Shown in pieces: positions 54,357 through 64,000 of a stretch of DNA of 64,000 nucleotides. Origin of the DNA: Herbaspirillum frisingense GSF30 (GTDB taxonomy: Bacteria; Pseudomonadota; Gammaproteobacteria; Burkholderiales; Burkholderiaceae_D). How positions within the stretch are numbered: position 1 is the stretch's first letter; each line of letters begins with the position of its first letter. Below the pieces are notes generated by a model. It saw only the letters and a program-made list of their open reading frames with translations. It searched no databases and was not told where the DNA came from. The stretch lies in the NCBI RefSeq assembly GCF_000300975.2, contig NZ_AEEC02000028.1, positions 1 through 64,000 on the forward strand, written 5' to 3'. The position numbers and the translations under genes are program-made.

Positions 54357-55955
54357 TTATTCGATGCCCTGGCTGGCCAGGTAGTCTTCGTAGTTGCCAC
54401 GGAAGTCGATCACCTGGCCGTCCTTCACTTCGAGGATGCGGGTGGCCAGCGACGACACGAATTCGCGGTCATGCGAGACGAAGATCAGCGTGCCGGCGTA
54501 CTTTTCCAGCGCGATGTTGAGCGACTCGATGGACTCCATGTCCATGTGGTTGGTCGGTTCGTCCATGAGCAGCACGTTGTGGCGGCCCAGCATCAGCTTG
54601 CCGTACATCATGCGGCCCTTTTCACCACCGGAGAGCACCTTCACGGACTTCTTGACGTCGTCGCCGGAGAACAGCAGACGGCCCAGGATGCCGCGCACGG
54701 CCTGGTCGTCGTCGCCTTCCTGGGTCCACTTGCCCATCCAGTCGGTCAGGGTCTCGCCGGCAGCGAATTCCTCGGTCGGGTCCTGCGGCATGTAGCCCAC
54801 GTTGGCGTTCTCGGCCCACTTCACCTGGCCGGAATCGGGGTGCAGGCCGGTGACGTCGCCACCGATGCTGCGCAACAGCGTGGTCTTACCGGCACCGTTG
54901 GCGCCGATGATGGCGATCTTTTCGCCGGCTTCGACCATGATGCTGAAGTTCTTGAAGATGTCGCGATCATAGGTCTTGGTGATGCCCTGGGTTTCCACGG
55001 CCAGGCGGTGCAGCTTCTTCTCGCCTTCGAAACGCACGAAAGGGTTCACGCGGGAGGACGGCTTGATGTCCTCGACCTTGATCTTGTCGATCTGCTTGGC
55101 ACGCGAAGTCGCCTGGCGGGCCTTCGACTTGTTGGCCGAGAAGCGGCGCACGAAGTCCTGCAGTTCGGCGACCTTTTCCTTGGCCTTGGCGTTCACAGCC
55201 AGTTGCTGGGCACGTGCCTGGGAGGAGGCCAGCATGTACTCGTCATAGTTGCCGGGGTAGATCTTTAGGGTGCCATAGTCCATGTCGGCCATGTGGGTGC
55301 AGACCTGGTTCAGGAAGTGGCGATCGTGGGAAATGATGATCATGGTGGAATTGCGCTCGTTGAGCACGTCTTCCAGCCAGCGGATGGTGTTGATGTCCAG
55401 GTTGTTGGTCGGTTCGTCCAGCAGCAGGATATCGGGGTTGGAGAACAGGGCCTGCGCCAGCAGCACGCGCAGCTTCCAGCCGGGGGCGACGTTGCTCATG
55501 GGACCGTTGTGCTGTTCGATGGGCACGCCCACGCCCAGCAGCAGTTCGCCGGCACGCGCTTCGGCGGTATAGCCGTCGAATTCGGCAAAGCGGGCTTCCA
55601 GGTCGGCCGCCTTCATGTAGTCGTCGTCGGTGGCATCCGGGTTGGCATAGATGGCGTCGCGCTCGGACATGGCATCCCACATCTCGACGTGGCCCATCAT
55701 GACCACGTCCAGCACGCGCATCTCTTCGTAGGCGAACTGGTCCTGGCGCAATTTACCCAGGCGTTCGTTGACGTCCAGGCTGACGTTGCCGCCCGAGGGT
55801 TCCAGATCGCCACCCAGGATCTTCATGAAGGTGGACTTGCCGCAGCCATTGGCGCCGATCAGGCCATAGCGATTGCCATCGCCGAACTTGACGGAAATAT
55901 TCTCGAACAACGGCTTGGCGCCGAACTGCATGGTGATGTTTGCGGTGGATAGCAC
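54357..55955 (-). CDS. ybiT: ABC-F translation factor, YbiT subfamily
   Basis: 532 residues with two ABC domains and no membrane part. [34 protein letters not shown] carries the first Walker A ([10 protein letters not shown]). [18 protein letters not shown] replaces LSGGQ in domain one, as in E. coli YbiT. The second domain has GANGAGKTT and [10 protein letters not shown]. The linker at about 230-320 is the ABC-F P-site tRNA-interaction motif. It acts on ribosomes. It is convergent with nothing and divergent from the DUF1439 gene. Confidence 0.93.
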   Translation of the reverse strand: MLSTANITMQFGAKPLFENISVKFGDGNRYGLIGANGCGKSTFMKILGGDLEPSGGNVSLDVNERLGKLRQDQFAYEEMRVLDVVMMGHVEMWDAMSERDAIYANPDATDDDYMKAADLEARFAEFDGYTAEARAGELLLGVGVPIEQHNGPMSNVAPGWKLRVLLAQALFSNPDILLLDEPTNNLDINTIRWLEDVLNERNSTMIIISHDRHFLNQVCTHMADMDYGTLKIYPGNYDEYMLASSQARAQQLAVNAKAKEKVAELQDFVRRFSANKSKARQATSRAKQIDKIKVEDIKPSSRVNPFVRFEGEKKLHRLAVETQGITKTYDRDIFKNFSIMVEAGEKIAIIGANGAGKTTLLRSIGGDVTGLHPDSGQVKWAENANVGYMPQDPTEEFAAGETLTDWMGKWTQEGDDDQAVRGILGRLLFSGDDVKKSVKVLSGGEKGRMMYGKLMLGRHNVLLMDEPTNHMDMESIESLNIALEKYAGTLIFVSHDREFVSSLATRILEVKDGQVIDFRGNYEDYLASQGIE

Positions 55956-56198
55956 TGCGAAAACCTTTTCAAAAATGTAACTTGCGTGCGCCAGTCCAGG
56001 CTACAGCCGCGGCACGCGAAACGGCGGATTTTACCACTGCGCGCCCGCCAAGGCTTGCCTGCGGCCGCTGGCGAGTGCGCGAAACTTGTCAAACAGCCAT
56101 TCTCAAACCCGCTTTGACTGTCTGCGACTTACAATTGCGCGGGATTTTTAGCCACTGGATGAGGCTCTACCCACTTTGTCACTCTGGAAACTGCAAGC

Positions 56199-56771
56199 AT
56201 GAAGCAAGCCACCCCGGCCCTTGCGGCCACCCTGATGCTCTCCACCCTGGCCATGGGCCACGCCCTGGCCGCCGAGTCCGGCTATAACATCTGGACCAAC
56301 GAATACACCGTGTCCCGCCAGCAACTGCAAAGCGCCATCGCGCCACAATTTCCGCGCAAGCTGCGCTACATGGACATCTTCGACGTCACCCTGAGCAATC
56401 CGCGCCTGGGCATGTTGCCGGGCGAAAACCGCATGAACACCGTGGTCGATGCGCAGATTGCCAACCCGCTGCTGCTGCAGCGCCCGGTCAATGCGGTACT
56501 GACGCTGAGCAGCGCCTTCAAGTACGACCCGGCCACCCGCTCGCTGCGCCTGGACGCCCCCAAGGTGGACAAGGTCGACAGCACCGACCTGCCGCCGCAG
56601 TACGCGCAGCAGCTGACCGCGCTGGGCAACGCCGCTGCCAACCAGTTCCTGCGCGACTACGCGCTCTATACCTTCACGCCAGATCAGTTGCAGATGAATG
56701 GCAAACGCTTCGAACCCGGCAAGATCACCGTCGAAAAGGATGCGGTGAAGGTCGAGGTCAAGGAGCAATAA
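56199..56771 (+). CDS. Periplasmic DUF1439 (YceB-like) protein
   Basis: 190 residues. Signal peptide MKQATPALAATLMLSTLAMGHALA ends AAES. There is no lipobox Cys, so unlike E. coli YceB it is probably a soluble periplasmic protein. YNIWTNEYTVSRQQLQSAIAPQFPRKLRYMDIFDVTLSNPRLGMLPGENRM and LNTVVDAQIANPLLLQ are typical of the tubular lipid-binding-like fold proposed for DUF1439. Function unknown. It may bind a lipid or peptidoglycan precursor. Confidence 0.8.
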   Translation: MKQATPALAATLMLSTLAMGHALAAESGYNIWTNEYTVSRQQLQSAIAPQFPRKLRYMDIFDVTLSNPRLGMLPGENRMNTVVDAQIANPLLLQRPVNAVLTLSSAFKYDPATRSLRLDAPKVDKVDSTDLPPQYAQQLTALGNAAANQFLRDYALYTFTPDQLQMNGKRFEPGKITVEKDAVKVEVKEQ

Positions 56772-56801
56772 GCGCCCTGCCCGCACCTGCTCCCCTCGGC
56801 C

Positions 56802-58830
<2,029 letters not shown>

Positions 58831-58936
58831 GAATGTTTCTTCAAGGAAGCCCGCCGCAGCTTGCGCGCAGCGGGCCGGGATGAGGTCATTGTAATCACGC
58901 GGCGCAGCGCCGCATGAAGAAAAAAGCAAAAATCGC

Positions 58937-59653
58937 TCAGGGAATATTGAGCAGCTTGTGGGTCTGGATGCTCAGCTTCCACTTGGGATTGTGCTTGACC
59001 ATGTCGATGGCCATGCGGGTATTGGCGGCCGCCTGCGGGCCATCCATGGGCTGCAGCAGGAAGTGCTGGAAATCCAGCTTTTCATACTCCGCCAGCGGCT
59101 GGCCGGCCTGCGGCACCACCACCTTCAGCTCGCTGCCGCGCAGCACCTTCAGCTCGGCCCCCATCTTGGGGCTGACGCAGATCCAGTCCACCCCGTCCGG
59201 CACGGCAATGGTGCCGTTGGTCTCGATGGCGATTTCGAAGCCCACCGCATGCATGGCCTCGATCAGGGCGGGATCCAGCTGCAGCAGCGGTTCCCCACCG
59301 GTAAAGACCACGTACTTGCTGGGCGCATAGCTGGCCGGCCAGAGGCTGTCGATCATGGACGCCAGTTCGCCAGCGCTCTTGAACTTGCCGCCGTTCTCTC
59401 CATCGGTGCCGACGAAGTCGGTGTCGCAGAACTGGCAGATGGCGCGGCTGCGGTCTTCCTCGCGCCCGGTCCAGAGGTTGCAGCCGGAAAAACGGCAAAA
59501 GACGGCCGGACGACCGGCGTGCGCGCCCTCGCCTTGCAAGGTATAGAAGATTTCTTTGATGCTGTAGGTCACGATATCGGAGCGGGCGGGCCGCAGAAAC
59601 TGGGCAGGCTGGCCGGGGCCGGCTGCCATGCTGACGCCTGGTTGGAGCGACAT
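58937..59653 (-). CDS. queE: 7-carboxy-7-deazaguanine synthase (radical SAM)
   Basis: 238 residues from the first ATG; starts at 59629 (ATG) or 59572 (GTG) are also possible. The radical SAM triad is CNLWTGREEDRSRAICQFCD (C-X14-C-X2-C), the long-loop form of the enzyme. FTGGEPLLQLDPAL follows. It makes CDG from carboxytetrahydropterin, the product of QueD, in the route to queuosine. 106 bases separate it from queD. Confidence 0.93.
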   Translation of the reverse strand: MSLQPGVSMAAGPGQPAQFLRPARSDIVTYSIKEIFYTLQGEGAHAGRPAVFCRFSGCNLWTGREEDRSRAICQFCDTDFVGTDGENGGKFKSAGELASMIDSLWPASYAPSKYVVFTGGEPLLQLDPALIEAMHAVGFEIAIETNGTIAVPDGVDWICVSPKMGAELKVLRGSELKVVVPQAGQPLAEYEKLDFQHFLLQPMDGPQAAANTRMAIDMVKHNPKWKLSIQTHKLLNIP

Positions 59654-59721
59654 TTTTAACGGAGGCCCTCATTATAGCCGCTCCCCACCGGCCCGGACGC
59701 GTTTGCCGCCCCGCAAGCAGC

Positions 59722-61683
59722 TCAGGCCGTGCTCAGCGCCACCACCGGGTCCAGCCTCGCCGCCCGCCGCGCCGGCATGTAGCCGAACAGCAGCCCGGTC
59801 AGTACGGCGCAGCCGAAGGCCGCCAGCATGGCGGTCAGCGAAAAGATCAGCGGCACCCCGGCCGCCATCAGCGCCAGCCCCACCGCCACGCCCAGACCCA
59901 CGCCGGCGGCACCGCCCACAAGCGTCACCAATACCGCCTCGGTGAGAAACTGGCGCAGGATGTCACGCTGCCTAGCACCGGTGGCCAGGCGGATGCCGAT
60001 CTCACGGGTGCGCTCGCGCACCGTCATCAGCATCACGTTCATCACGCCGATGCCGCCCACCAGCAGCGAGACCGCCGCCACCAGCGACAGCATCATGGTC
60101 ATGGTGTCGCGCGTGCTGGCTTCGGCGGCGATGGAGGCGGCGGCATTGCCGATGCTGAAGTCGCGGATGCCATGCCGCTCCAGCAGCAAGGCTTCCAGTT
60201 GCTGCTGGGTGTCCTGGATGCGACCGACATCGGCCACCGCCATGACCGTATAGGTCGGCTCGCGCTGGCCGAAGACCTTGGCCCCGGCCGTGGAAAAGGG
60301 CATGAGCAACAGGTTGTCTTCGTCACGGTCCCCGCTGAGGGCGCCCTTCTCGCTCATCACGCCGATCACCTGGAACGGCGAATTGCCGATCAACACCATC
60401 TGCCCCACCGGGTCCGGTACCTCCGGCATCAGCTCACGCGCAAGGCGGTGGCCCAGCACCGCTACCGAGGCCAGCTCCCGTTCGTCCTCGGCCGTGAAGA
60501 AGGCGCCCCGCGCCAGCGGCCAGGTCTGGATCTCGGGCAGGCCGGCGCCGGTGCCGCGTACATAGGTCTGGATATCCTGGTTGCCATGGCGCACCACCTT
60601 GTTGCCCGTCACATTGGGCAGGACATGGGTGATGTTGGGCAGGTCGGCCACCGCCTCCAGGTCTTGCAGGGTGATACTGCGCCCCGGGATGCGCGAACTC
60701 TCGCCGATGGCGGCCATGTACATCAGGTTGGAGCCGAAGCGCCCCAGTTGCGCCACCACCTGCTGGCGCGTGCCCAGGCCGATGGCCATCATCACGATCA
60801 CCGAGGCCACGCCGATGACGATGCCCAGCAAGGTCAGCGCGGTGCGAAAGCGGTTGACCCACATCACCCGCCAGGCAGCCCGCGCCGCCTCGCGCAATTC
60901 GTCCCTCCAGCGGCGCACCGGTGGCTGGCTGGCGGCGGCCTCGCGGAGATCGGGCATGGCCTGTGCAGGTGCATCCGGGGCCGCGCCGCTGTCGCCGATG
61001 ATGCTGCCATCACGGACCTCGATGACGCGTCTGGCCTGAGCGGCCACCTCACGATCATGGGTGATGAGGATGATGGTGTGGCCGGCGTCGGCCAGTTCAT
61101 GGAACAACTGCATCACCTCGGCGCCGCTCTGGCTGTCCAGCGCCCCGGTGGGTTCATCGGCCAGGATGATGCGGCCGCCGTTCATCAGGGCGCGGGCGAT
61201 CGACACCCGCTGCTGCTGGCCGCCGGAGAGCTGGTGCGGCCGGTTGTCCAGGCGCTGCGCCAGCCCCAGCCGCGCCAATAGCGCCGCCGCCCGTTGCCGT
61301 CGCTGCGGTTCGGGCAGGCCGGCGTAGATGGCCGGCAGTTCCACGTTTTCGCAGGCGGATTCGGTGGGGATGAGGTGATAGCCCTGGAAGACGAAGCCGA
61401 AGGCCTCGCGCCGCAGCCAGGCCAGGCGGTCGGCATCGAAGGCGGCGACATCGCTGCCATTGAATAGATACTGGCCAGCGCTGGGACGGTCCAGGCAACC
61501 GAGGATGTTCATCAAGGTGGACTTGCCCGAGCCGGAAGCACCCACGATGGCGACAAATTCACCCTGCCGTATCTGCAGGTCCACCCCGCGCAGCACCTGT
61601 ACCGCAGGGCTGCCATCCTGGCCGCCATAGTCCTTGCGCAGGTCGCGCAGTTCAATCAGGGCAGCGGCGGTCGCGGTCGCCAT
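59722..61683 (-). CDS. macB: MacB-type ABC exporter (ATPase-permease fusion)
   Basis: 653 residues. The N-terminal ATPase (1-about 230) has [38 protein letters not shown] and [15 protein letters not shown]. The permease part has one helix near 280, a large periplasmic domain to about 530, then three helices ending [18 protein letters not shown]. The start overlaps the macA stop (ATGA). MacAB pumps export macrolides, lipopeptides or, in the PvdRT class, siderophores. Because a TonB receptor precedes macA, siderophore secretion is the favoured role. Confidence 0.93.
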   Translation of the reverse strand: MATATAAALIELRDLRKDYGGQDGSPAVQVLRGVDLQIRQGEFVAIVGASGSGKSTLMNILGCLDRPSAGQYLFNGSDVAAFDADRLAWLRREAFGFVFQGYHLIPTESACENVELPAIYAGLPEPQRRQRAAALLARLGLAQRLDNRPHQLSGGQQQRVSIARALMNGGRIILADEPTGALDSQSGAEVMQLFHELADAGHTIILITHDREVAAQARRVIEVRDGSIIGDSGAAPDAPAQAMPDLREAAASQPPVRRWRDELREAARAAWRVMWVNRFRTALTLLGIVIGVASVIVMMAIGLGTRQQVVAQLGRFGSNLMYMAAIGESSRIPGRSITLQDLEAVADLPNITHVLPNVTGNKVVRHGNQDIQTYVRGTGAGLPEIQTWPLARGAFFTAEDERELASVAVLGHRLARELMPEVPDPVGQMVLIGNSPFQVIGVMSEKGALSGDRDEDNLLLMPFSTAGAKVFGQREPTYTVMAVADVGRIQDTQQQLEALLLERHGIRDFSIGNAAASIAAEASTRDTMTMMLSLVAAVSLLVGGIGVMNVMLMTVRERTREIGIRLATGARQRDILRQFLTEAVLVTLVGGAAGVGLGVAVGLALMAAGVPLIFSLTAMLAAFGCAVLTGLLFGYMPARRAARLDPVVALSTA

Positions 61684-62858
61684 CACAGCTGGAACCTCGG
61701 CAGACCGCGCCGGCCCGGTTTCTCTGCAATGACGATCTGTTCACCTTCCTGCACACCCTGCTGCACTTCTACGCTGATCCGGTTGCGTACGCCCGCCCGC
61801 AGTTCGCGCTCCTCGATGCGCCCATCGGGTAGCCGTATCCGTGCCAGCAGGCGCTCCTTGTCCTTGCGCACGGCGGCCAACGGTACCACCAGCACGTCGC
61901 GTGCCGCCGCCACGACGAAGTGGACCTGTGCGGTCATCTGCGGCATCAGGGCGCCATCGCGGTTGTCGACGTCGAACAGGGCCATGTAGACCACCACCTT
62001 GTTGCTGGAGGGCGCCAGTGCGCTGTCCAGGCTCTTGCCCTCGCCGCTCGGCGCTGGCAGCACCTGGCGCACCTGCGCTTGCCAGCGTCGCTGGTCGCCT
62101 CCGAGGGTCGAGAAATAGACCGGCATGCCGGCCCGCACCTTGCGCACTTCCGCTTCGGACACCTCAGTCCACACCGTCATCACGGACAGGTCCGCAATGC
62201 GCAGGATGGCGGGCGTCTGGTAGGTGGCATTGAGGGTCTGGCCTTCGCGGGCCTCGACGTTGACCACCGTGCCATCCATGGGCGCGTAGATGCGGGTATA
62301 GCCCAGCCGCACTTCGTCGGCCTGCACCGTGGCGGCGTTCTGCGTGATCTGGGCCTGGATGTGGGCCACGCGGGCGGCGGCCTGGGCCAACGCGGCTTCG
62401 GCGATATCGACGTCCTCGGTACGGGTGGCGCCACCGGCGTCCAGCGCGCGCTGGCGCTGGGCCTGGCGCAGTGTCAAGGCATGCTGGGCCTGCTGCTCGG
62501 CCAGTTGCGCACGCAGCCCGCTGAGGGCGGCGCGTCCGGCGTCGACCGTCGCCTTTTGCACGCTGGGATCGATCTCGACCAGCAACTGGCCCTTCTTGAC
62601 CGTATCGCCGGGCTGCACATGCAGGTGCTGGATCTGCCCGGACACCTGCGCGCCGACATCGACGAAACGCCGTGGCTGCAGCTTGCCTACCGCCACCACG
62701 CTGGCTTCCACATCGCCCCGCATCACCGCGACCGTATCGTATTCCGGCCCCGCCTGCCCCCACGACCAGGCCAACACGCCCAGCACCGCTGCCAGTGATG
62801 CCAGTGCGGCCAGCGTCATGCCCGCGCCCCATCCACGTCTTGACTTGCCCCTGCTCAC
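61683..62858 (-). CDS. macA: MacA-type periplasmic adaptor (membrane-fusion protein)
   Basis: 391 residues from a GTG with AAGGAG 7 bases upstream. One N-terminal membrane anchor ([21 protein letters not shown]) is followed by the lipoyl half [34 protein letters not shown] helical hairpin (about 105-190) and the second lipoyl/beta-barrel parts ([21 protein letters not shown]) come next. It links MacB to an outer-membrane TolC-type channel, not present in the window. Confidence 0.93.
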   Translation of the reverse strand: MSRGKSRRGWGAGMTLAALASLAAVLGVLAWSWGQAGPEYDTVAVMRGDVEASVVAVGKLQPRRFVDVGAQVSGQIQHLHVQPGDTVKKGQLLVEIDPSVQKATVDAGRAALSGLRAQLAEQQAQHALTLRQAQRQRALDAGGATRTEDVDIAEAALAQAAARVAHIQAQITQNAATVQADEVRLGYTRIYAPMDGTVVNVEAREGQTLNATYQTPAILRIADLSVMTVWTEVSEAEVRKVRAGMPVYFSTLGGDQRRWQAQVRQVLPAPSGEGKSLDSALAPSSNKVVVYMALFDVDNRDGALMPQMTAQVHFVVAAARDVLVVPLAAVRKDKERLLARIRLPDGRIEERELRAGVRNRISVEVQQGVQEGEQIVIAEKPGRRGLPRFQL

Positions 62859-62878
62859 CCGATCTCCTTGCTTGCCGC

Positions 62879-62912
62879 AAAAAAGCCGGACCGGCCAATG
62901 GCGCGATCCGGC
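62879..62912 (-). terminator. Terminator after the TonB receptor gene
   Basis: gccgga (62885-62890) pairs with tccggc (62907-62912), with inner ccggcc/ggc pairing possible. On the minus strand six Ts follow. It may uncouple the receptor gene from macA-macB. Confidence 0.6.
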
Positions 62913-62923
62913 AAGCCTTGCTC

Positions 62924-64000
62924 TCAGAACTCCACGCGCGCGTTCAGGCTCAGGGTGCGCGGTGCACCGGCGAAGATGTAGCTGTCGCCGTTGTAGACCC
63001 AGTAGCGGCGGTCGGCCAGGTTCTGTACCTGGGCATTGAAGGTGACGTCCTTGCCGCTCAGGCGGGTGCGATAGACGGCGCCGACGTCCATGACGGTGTA
63101 GGCGCTCAACTCACGCTGGGGGGCGCCGGTGTCGAGCTTGGAGCGGCCGACATGGCGCAGGCCGCCGTTCACGCTGAGGCCAGCCACACCCGCGACGCGG
63201 TACCGCACACCGGCGGTGGCCTGCATGCGCGGCGCACCCACGACCTGCTTGCCGGCCAGGTCGGCGGAATCGCTCTGGTACTTGGCGTCCAGCCACATGA
63301 GGCCACCCTCCAGGTTCAGCGCCGGGGTGAGCGCATAGCGGCCGGACAGGTCCAGGCCCTGGTAGCGGGTCTCGCCATCCTGGACCAGCGTATTGGCCGC
63401 GTTGACATACTCCGCCGCCCGCTGCATGCGGAACACCGCCGCCGTGGCGCTCCAGTTGGCCTGCTCGACCTTCACGCCAGCCTCGATCTGCTTGCTCTTC
63501 AGGGGCGGCATGACCTCGCCGGCATTGGCCGTGGTCTCGCCAGCCGTGCCACCGCGCTCCAGCGCTTCGACATAGCTGACATAGGTGGTCAGGCCGGCCA
63601 GGGGCTTGAACATCAGCGCCACCGTGGGCGTGACCGGGGAGCGCTGGTAGGTCGTCGTCTGCACGCCGACCCGGTTGTAACCCCGCTGGTCGAAGCGGGT
63701 GTAGCGCAGCCCGCCGATGAGCGACCACTGCTCGCCCAGGCTCAGGGTATCGCTGGCGAAGAGTGCGTTCTGCACGATCTCCGAACCCCTGTATTGGGAA
63801 TGGCCGGCGTTGCTGATGCCGCCCACGCTCAAGCGCGAATCGCTGTAGATGTTGCCGCTGCCCAGAGCAGTGCTGGTCGAGGCGCGGTCGGAGAGCACCT
63901 CGTATTGCTGACGGCTGGCGCCGAAGACCAGTTGGTGACCGATCGCACCGGTCTTGAGCTTGCCCTCCAGCATGGCCTGCAGCTGCTGATACTGGAAACT
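62924..64000 (-). CDS. TonB-dependent receptor, C-terminal part (5' end outside window)
   Basis: The frame is open to the window edge and gives 358 residues of an outer-membrane beta-barrel. LSLGEQWSLIGGLRYTRFDQRGYN, LMFKPLAGLTTYVSYVEALERGG and LEGGLMWLDAKYQ are typical strands, and the last residues LNARVEF end with the C-terminal Phe of BamA substrates. The order places it in the ferric-siderophore receptor group (FhuE/FpvA-like). The plug domain and TonB box lie outside the window. Confidence 0.85.
   Translation of the reverse strand, partial: SFQYQQLQAMLEGKLKTGAIGHQLVFGASRQQYEVLSDRASTSTALGSGNIYSDSRLSVGGISNAGHSQYRGSEIVQNALFASDTLSLGEQWSLIGGLRYTRFDQRGYNRVGVQTTTYQRSPVTPTVALMFKPLAGLTTYVSYVEALERGGTAGETTANAGEVMPPLKSKQIEAGVKVEQANWSATAAVFRMQRAAEYVNAANTLVQDGETRYQGLDLSGRYALTPALNLEGGLMWLDAKYQSDSADLAGKQVVGAPRMQATAGVRYRVAGVAGLSVNGGLRHVGRSKLDTGAPQRELSAYTVMDVGAVYRTRLSGKDVTFNAQVQNLADRRYWVYNGDSYIFAGAPRTLSLNARVEF

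Overview
The window looks like chromosomal DNA of a high-G+C betaproteobacterium, most likely the Oxalobacteraceae (Herbaspirillum-like). This is inferred from gene content and style: a GDSL esterase tesA divergent from ybbA, nadB facing nadC-nadA, Burkholderiales-type porins and regulators, and a 2-aminoethylphosphonate transporter with its FAD oxidoreductase. No rRNA, tRNA, CRISPR array, phage or complete insertion sequence was found.

Layout. 1-744 is the 3' end of error-prone polymerase dnaE2, facing a membrane diguanylate cyclase (758-1939). 2200-8139 is a catabolic locus: LysR and GntR/FadR regulators divergent from an aldehyde dehydrogenase, a short-chain dehydrogenase and an anion:cation-symporter-type MFS permease. 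8199-12193 is a small membrane protein and a LivHMGF-type ABC importer with no binding protein; its LivF has Arg in place of the Walker A Lys. 12367-16176 is housekeeping: SelO, MsrB, YciB, BolA and a parvulin isomerase. 16704-17804 is a porin. 18005-19758 is a low-G+C pair, a DUF6402 protein and a small membrane-anchored protein. 19967-23992 is purL. 24529-30604 holds dadA, a ParE/ParD-like toxin-antitoxin pair, the NAD(P)HX repair enzyme, a DMT permease, ybbA and tesA. 30693-34562 holds a class I amidotransferase, ppiD and a TonB-C-like lipoprotein.

34850-40372 is an aminoethylphosphonate (AEP) import operon (ATPase, fused permease, binding protein) plus a FAD oxidoreductase. 40975-42636 is an MHS-family MFS transporter with a large soluble insert. 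42952-44286 is a soluble PAS-PAS chemoreceptor. It is followed by a 266-bp highly structured element with 21-bp perfect terminal inverted repeats, flanked by TA (44311-44576). 44757-48908 is a LysR / CitMHS / AtuA-like / AtuA-associated small protein locus. 49181-56771 holds purT, the NAD de novo genes (nadB, nadC, nadA), the ABC-F ATPase ybiT and a DUF1439 protein. 56802-59653 is the run queE, queD, tadA, ldcA. 59722-64000 is macB, macA and the 3' part of a TonB-dependent receptor, probably a siderophore export and uptake locus.

The least explained parts are the structured MITE-like element, the DUF6402 pair, the LivF Walker A substitution and the AtuA/CitMHS locus. Several promoters carry phased short direct repeats that may be operators: upstream of the toxin-antitoxin pair, the SDR gene, the MHS transporter and nadB. 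Coordinates and motifs were read by eye. Family assignments rest on recognised motifs and protein order, not on database searches.
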